From NCBI RefSeq assembly GCF_024679095.1, contig NC_066553.1, forward strand, positions 7,788,376 to 7,852,375: a stretch of 64,000 nucleotides of DNA, in the 5' to 3' direction. This stretch comes from Eriocheir sinensis. Its lineage: Eukaryota; Arthropoda; Malacostraca; Decapoda; Varunidae. The first letter of the stretch is position 1; every line of letters starts with the position of its first letter. The notes beneath the pieces were generated by a model that searched no databases, was not told where the DNA came from, and saw only the letters and a list, made by a program, of their open reading frames with translations. This document shows, piece after piece, positions 59,453 through 64,000 of the stretch. The position numbers were made by a program, and so were the translations under genes.

Positions 59453-60960
59453 TCAGTTTCGGGAGGAGAGGTGTCCTGATACCCTCCTCTTGAAAGAGTC
59501 AGCGTGGAAATATCGATAGAAGATAGAAAGAGAGGCAACATTGCGGCGGAATTTAAGAGGTAGAAGACTATCAGTATGAGGAGGAGAGCTGATGAGACGA
59601 AGAGCCTTAGCCTCCACTCTGTCCAGAAGAGCTGTCTGAGTGGAGCCCCCCCACACATGAGATGCATACTCCATACAAGGGCGGACAAGGCCCCTGTATA
59701 TGGACAGCAACTGTGCAGGGGAGAAGAACTGGCGGAGACGGTACAGAACGCCCAGCCTCGAGGAAGCTGATTTAGTAAGAGATGAGATATGAATTTTCCA
59801 GTTGAGATTTTGAGTTAAGGATAGACCGAGAATGTTTAGTGTTGAGGAAGGTGATAGCTGGGTGTTGTCAAAGAATAGGGGATAGTTGTTTGGAAGATTG
59901 TGTCGAGTGGATAGGTGAAGAAACTGTGTTTTTGAGGCGTTGAAGGACACCAGGTTCTTCTTGCCCCAATCGGAAATAATAGTAAGGTCTGAGGCTAAGC
60001 GTTCTGCAGTCTCCAGCCTTGAGTCGTTAAGTTCCTGAAGGGTGGGTCTTCTATTAAAAGAAGTTGAATAATGCAGAGTGGAATCATCGGCGTAGGAAAG
60101 GATTGGACAGTTCGTTTTGGAGAGAAGATCATCAATGAACAACAGAAAAAGAGTGGGAGATAGGACAGAACCCTGTGGGACACCACTGTTAATAGATTTA
60201 GTGGAAGAACAGTGACCGTCTACCTAGGTAAAAATAGAACGGTCAGAAAGGAAACTGGAGATAAAGGTACAGAGAGAAGGATAGAAACCGTAGGAGGGTA
60301 GTTAAGAAAGCAAAGATTTGTGCCAGACCCTATCAAAAGCTTTTGATATGTCCAGCGCAATAGCAAAAGTTTCACCGAAACGGCTAAGAGAGGATGACCA
60401 AGAGTCAGTTAAGAAGGCTAGGAGATCACCAGTTGAACGCCCCTTGCGGAACCCATACTGGCGATCAGATAGAAGGTCAGAAGTGGAAAGGTGCTTTTGA
60501 ATCTTCCGGTTACGGATTGATTCAAAAGCTTTAGATAGACAAGAAAGTAAAGCAATAGGACGGTAGTTTGAGGGATTGGAGCGGTCACCCTTCTTAGGTA
60601 CAGGCTGTATGAAGGCATACTTCCAGCAAGAAGGAAAGGTAGATGTTGACAGGCAGAGGCGAAAGAGTTTGACCAGGCAGGGTGACAGCACGGAGGCACA
60701 GATTTTAAGGACAATAGGAGGCACTCCATCAGGTCCATAAGCCTTCTGAGGATTGAGGCCAGAGAGGGCATAGAAAACATCATTTTGAAGACTCTTTATA
60801 ACAGGCATAAAGGAGTCAGAGGGGGGATGAGTAGGAGGAATATGCCCAGAATCGTCCAGAGTGGAGTTTTTAGAAAAAGTTTGAGAGAAGAGTTCAGCCT
60901 TAGAGATAGATGAGACGGCAGTGTTGCCGTCAGGACTGAGGAGTGGAGGGAAAGATGAAG
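59453..60960 (-). pseudogene. Jockey-like LINE reverse transcriptase, broken
   Basis: In order on the minus strand: KAELFSQTFSKNSTLDDSGH; KAYGPDGVPPIVLKICA; PVPKKGDRSNPSNYRPIALL; YGFRKGRSTGDLL; and ALDISKAFDRVWH. A TAA follows near 60,302, then FISSFLSDRSIFT, a TAG near 60,222, SGVPQGSVLSPTLFLLFI, and the catalytic SYADDS near 60,090. The C-terminal part reads RLVRPCMEYASHVW-like sequence (GLVRPCMEYASHVWGGS) and NVASLSIFYRYFHAD, then jumps directly to SFKRRVSGHLSS before the stop. Related elements have roughly 70 residues between these last two segments. Two stops, one frameshift and this deletion make it non-functional. Confidence 0.9.
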
Positions 60961-60987
60961 AAGTGAAGTTGGAGGAGATGTTTTTGG

Positions 60988-61602
60988 CTAGATGCCAGAA
61001 GTCACGGGAAGAGTTAGAAAAAGCAAGGTTTTGACATTTTCTATTAATGAAAGAATTTTGGTTAGTCGGAGAATAGATTTGGCACGATTTCGGGCAGAAA
61101 TGTAAAGTTCATAATTAGCATTAGTTTGAAGGCTCTGGTACCTTTTGTGAGCTACCTCTCTATCATTGACAGCACGAGAACAAGCATGATTAAACCAAGG
61201 CTTTTTTGCGTGAGGAGTAGAGAAAGAACGAGGAATGTATGCCTCCATTCCAGAGACAATCACCTCTGTGATGCGCTGAGCACACACAGAGGGGTCTCTA
61301 TCCTGGAAGCAATAATCATTCCACGGGAAATCGGAAAAGTACATCCTCAGGTCGTCCCACCGAGCTGAAGCAAAATGCCAGAAGCATCGCCTCTTCGGTG
61401 GGTCCAGAGGGTGTACAGGAGCGATAGGACAGGATGCAGAAATAAGATTGTGAACGGAGGAGCCCAACGGAGAGAACAGTTTGACAGAATAAGCAGAAGG
61501 GTTTGAGGTAAGGAAGAGGTCTAGAATGTTGGGCCGATCTCCAAGACGGTCGGGAATACGTGTAGGGTGCTGGACCAACTGCTCTAGGTCGTTGAGGATA
61601 GC
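60988..61602 (-). pseudogene. Jockey-like LINE endonuclease C-terminal fragment and linker, broken
   Basis: The minus-strand frame starts in satellite and enters LINE sequence at [19 protein letters not shown]. Further on it shows [16 protein letters not shown], the final endonuclease segment (GSSVHNLIS, where related elements have SDHN, so the Asp is lost), and [21 protein letters not shown] frameshift near 61,065-61,090 separates it from the downstream frame, which continues [12 protein letters not shown] and [19 protein letters not shown]. The N-terminal half of the endonuclease is absent. Confidence 0.85.
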
Positions 61603-61760
61603 AAATAATGTAAATACGTATAAAAAAAATGTAAAAAATACACAAATAATCATGTAATTCGTATCAAAATAAATAGACAAAATACCATTAAAATAATATA
61701 AATTTCTATGAGAAAACATATACATAATACACATAAATAACGCAAATATCAATAAAAATA
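61603..61760 (-). repeat. Satellite block 12 (-), right of the LINE insertion
   Basis: Resumes the monomer array exactly where it was interrupted (AAATAATGTAAATACGTATA) and matches 38,544-38,705. Confidence 0.85.
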
Positions 61761-64000
61761 TATATAATATAATATATTTTTATACATATTTAAAATATTT
61801 AATGTATATTTTGTATATATATATTTTATCCAAATTTACGTGATTTTATATGTATTTGTTTATATATTTTCATACAAATTTACATTATTTTATGTGAGTT
61901 TTGTATATGTATTTCAATACAAATTTGCTTAACTTTATGTGTATTTTGCATATCTATTTTCAAACAAATTTAAGTTATTTTTGTGTATTTTTGTATATAT
62001 TTTTATACAAATTTTAGTTATTTTATTTGTTTTTGGTATATATATTTTCCTACAAATATACATTCTTTTATTGGAATTTTGTGTATTTAATTTTTTACGA
62101 ATTTACATTATTTTATGTGTATTTTGTATATATATTTTCTACGTATTTAAACTATTTTATGTGTATTTTATATATACATTTTCATAAAAATTTACGTTAT
62201 TTTATTGTGTGTATTCGTATATATTTTGAAACAAATTTTATACAAATTCATGTTATTTTATGTGTATTTGTATATATATTTTCATACAAATTTATATTAT
62301 TTTATGTGTATTCTTACATATATTTTATTACAAATTTACCTTATTTTATGTTTATTTTGTATATTTATTTCATTCAATTTTAAATTATTTAATGTGTATA
62401 TTTGTATTTGTATTTAGGTTATTTTATGTGTGTTTTCTATATATATTTTCATCCAAAATTACATTATTTTATTGTTATTTTCTTAATTTAACTCGATACG
62501 AATTTAGATTATTTCATAGGTATTTTGTATACATATTTTTATACTCATTTCCATTATCTAATGTGTTTTGTATATATTTTTTTATGCAAACTTATTATAT
62601 GTGCATTTTTGTACATATATTTTTATAGAAACTTAAAACGATATTTTATGTGTATCTTATATATGTTTTCTCATACAAGTTTACTTTATTTAATTAGTTT
62701 TTTGTTTATTTATTTTGATACGAATGACTTGATTATTTGTGTATTTGTATATGTTTTTTCATACAAATTTATATTATTTCATTGGTATTTTGTTTATTTA
62801 TTTTGATACGAATTACATGATTATATGTGTACTTTGTACATATTTTTTATACGTATTTACATTATTTAATGTGTATTTTGTTTATATATTTTCATACAAA
62901 TTTACCTTAATATATGTGTATTTGTATAAATATTTTGATACAAATTTACTTTATTTAATGTATTTTGTATATATATATTTCAATTCAAATTTTGCTTATT
63001 TTGTGTGTATTTTGTATATCTATTTTCATACAAATTTAATTACTTTTGTGTATTTTTGTATATAGTTTTATACAAATTTACGTTATTTTATGTGTATTTT
63101 GTATATTTATATTTATACAAATACACATTCTTTTTTTGGAGTTTTGTTTATTTATTTTGATACGAATTTACATTATTTTATGTGTAATTTGTATACATTT
63201 TTTTATACGTATTTACTTCATTTTTATGTGTATTTTGTATATATATTTTTATACAAATCTACGTTATTTTATGTGTATTCGTATATATATTTTGAAACAA
63301 ATTTATTATATGTGTATTTGTATAAATATTTTGATACAAATTTACTTTATTTCATGTATTTTGTATATATATTTCAATTCAAATTTTGCTTATTTTATCT
63401 GTATTTTGTATATCTATTTTCATACGAATTTAATTACTTCTGTGTATTTTTGTATATAGTTTTATACAAATTTACGTTATTTTATGTGTATTTTGTATAT
63501 TTATATTTATACAAATACATTCTTTTTTTGGTATTTTGTTTATTGATTTTGATACGAATTTACATTATTTTATGTGTAATTTGTATACATTTTTTTATTC
63601 GTATTTACTTCATTTATTCATTTATTTATTTGTATATATATTTTTATAGAAATCTACGTTATTTTATGTGTATTCGTATATATATTTTGAAACAAATTTA
63701 CATTGTTTTATATGTATTTTGCATATCTATTTCAATACAGATTTACATTATTATATGTGTATTTTGTATATTTATTTTAATACAAATTAATTTTTTATGT
63801 GTATTTTTGTAAATATATTTTTATAAAAAAATGCGTTATTTTATGGGTATTTTGCATCTTTATTTTCATACAAATTTACATTATTTTATTAACATTCTGT
63901 GTATTTTTTTATACGATTTTACATTATTCTATTTGTGTTTTGTATATATATTTTATACATATTTACATTATTTTAAGTATTTTGTATATATATTTTATAC
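61761..64000 (+). repeat. Satellite block 13 (+)
   Basis: Plus-orientation monomers to the end of the window. The first part matches 38,706-39,300. The later part (about 62.2-64.0 kb) reads as an inverted relative of minus-orientation segments such as 45.2-45.8 kb and 31.7-32.0 kb. Confidence 0.8.

Larger units (their letters stand above)
59330..61602 (-). mobile_element. Jockey-like LINE, 5'-truncated, inserted in the satellite
   Basis: An insert of about 2.27 kb, sharply different in base composition from the satellite around it. Read on the minus strand it ends in CCTTTGCTGT followed by a 16-base A tail (T run at 59,330-59,345). The 5' end is truncated within the endonuclease domain at about 61,602. 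The satellite sequence CACATT..AAATAATGTAAAT is split by it. The uninterrupted version stands at 38,535-38,560. Only 0-2 bases could be duplicated at the junction, which is unusually short for this kind of insertion. Strong similarity in character to the jockey-like elements that are abundant in decapod genomes; that lineage call is from knowledge of the family. Confidence 0.92.

Overview
This is a eukaryotic genomic window with no intact host protein-coding gene that I can support. It looks like invertebrate, most probably decapod crustacean (crab or shrimp) DNA. The reasons are dense and very long dinucleotide microsatellites, tRNA-derived SINE copies, and two non-LTR retrotransposons (a CR1-clade element and a jockey-like element) whose coding remnants match lineages I know to be abundant in decapod genomes. 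The organism assignment is inference.

Layout. 1-25,130 is a patchwork of repeats. It holds a 105-bp tandem repeat present at two places, a roughly 220-bp dispersed repeat present twice, many microsatellites, a roughly 430-bp purine-only-like tract, four SINE copies (one of them very degenerate), two small relic 3' ends of CR1/L2-type LINEs, a 250-bp foldback repeat, a cluster of short direct repeats with a G-quadruplex motif, and a 60-bp x 25 minisatellite that keeps a frame of more than 500 codons open. It also holds a 466-bp element with terminal inverted repeats flanked by TA and, at the right end, a degenerate CR1-type LINE (22.3-25.1 kb, minus strand).

25,131-64,000 is one large A+T-rich satellite domain. 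It is built from a unit of about 45 bp related to TTTATGTGTATTTTGTATAT..., present in alternating orientation blocks. Forty-five bases are 15 codons, so the array produces dozens of meaningless low-complexity reading frames rich in Y, F, I and C; none is called as a gene here. On top of the monomer there is higher-order structure. Segments are duplicated at offsets of about 6.2 kb (tandem), 13.2 kb and 20.8 kb, and the orientation-switch points are duplicated along with them. A 5'-truncated jockey-like LINE (59,330-61,602, minus strand) sits inside this satellite. The paralogous segment near 38.55 kb is the same sequence without the insert, so the insertion post-dates the duplication.

Nothing here behaves as an operon or pathway. 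The functional story is retrotransposon decay, satellite expansion and segmental duplication. Boundaries of repeats were read by eye and are usually good to within 5-30 bases.
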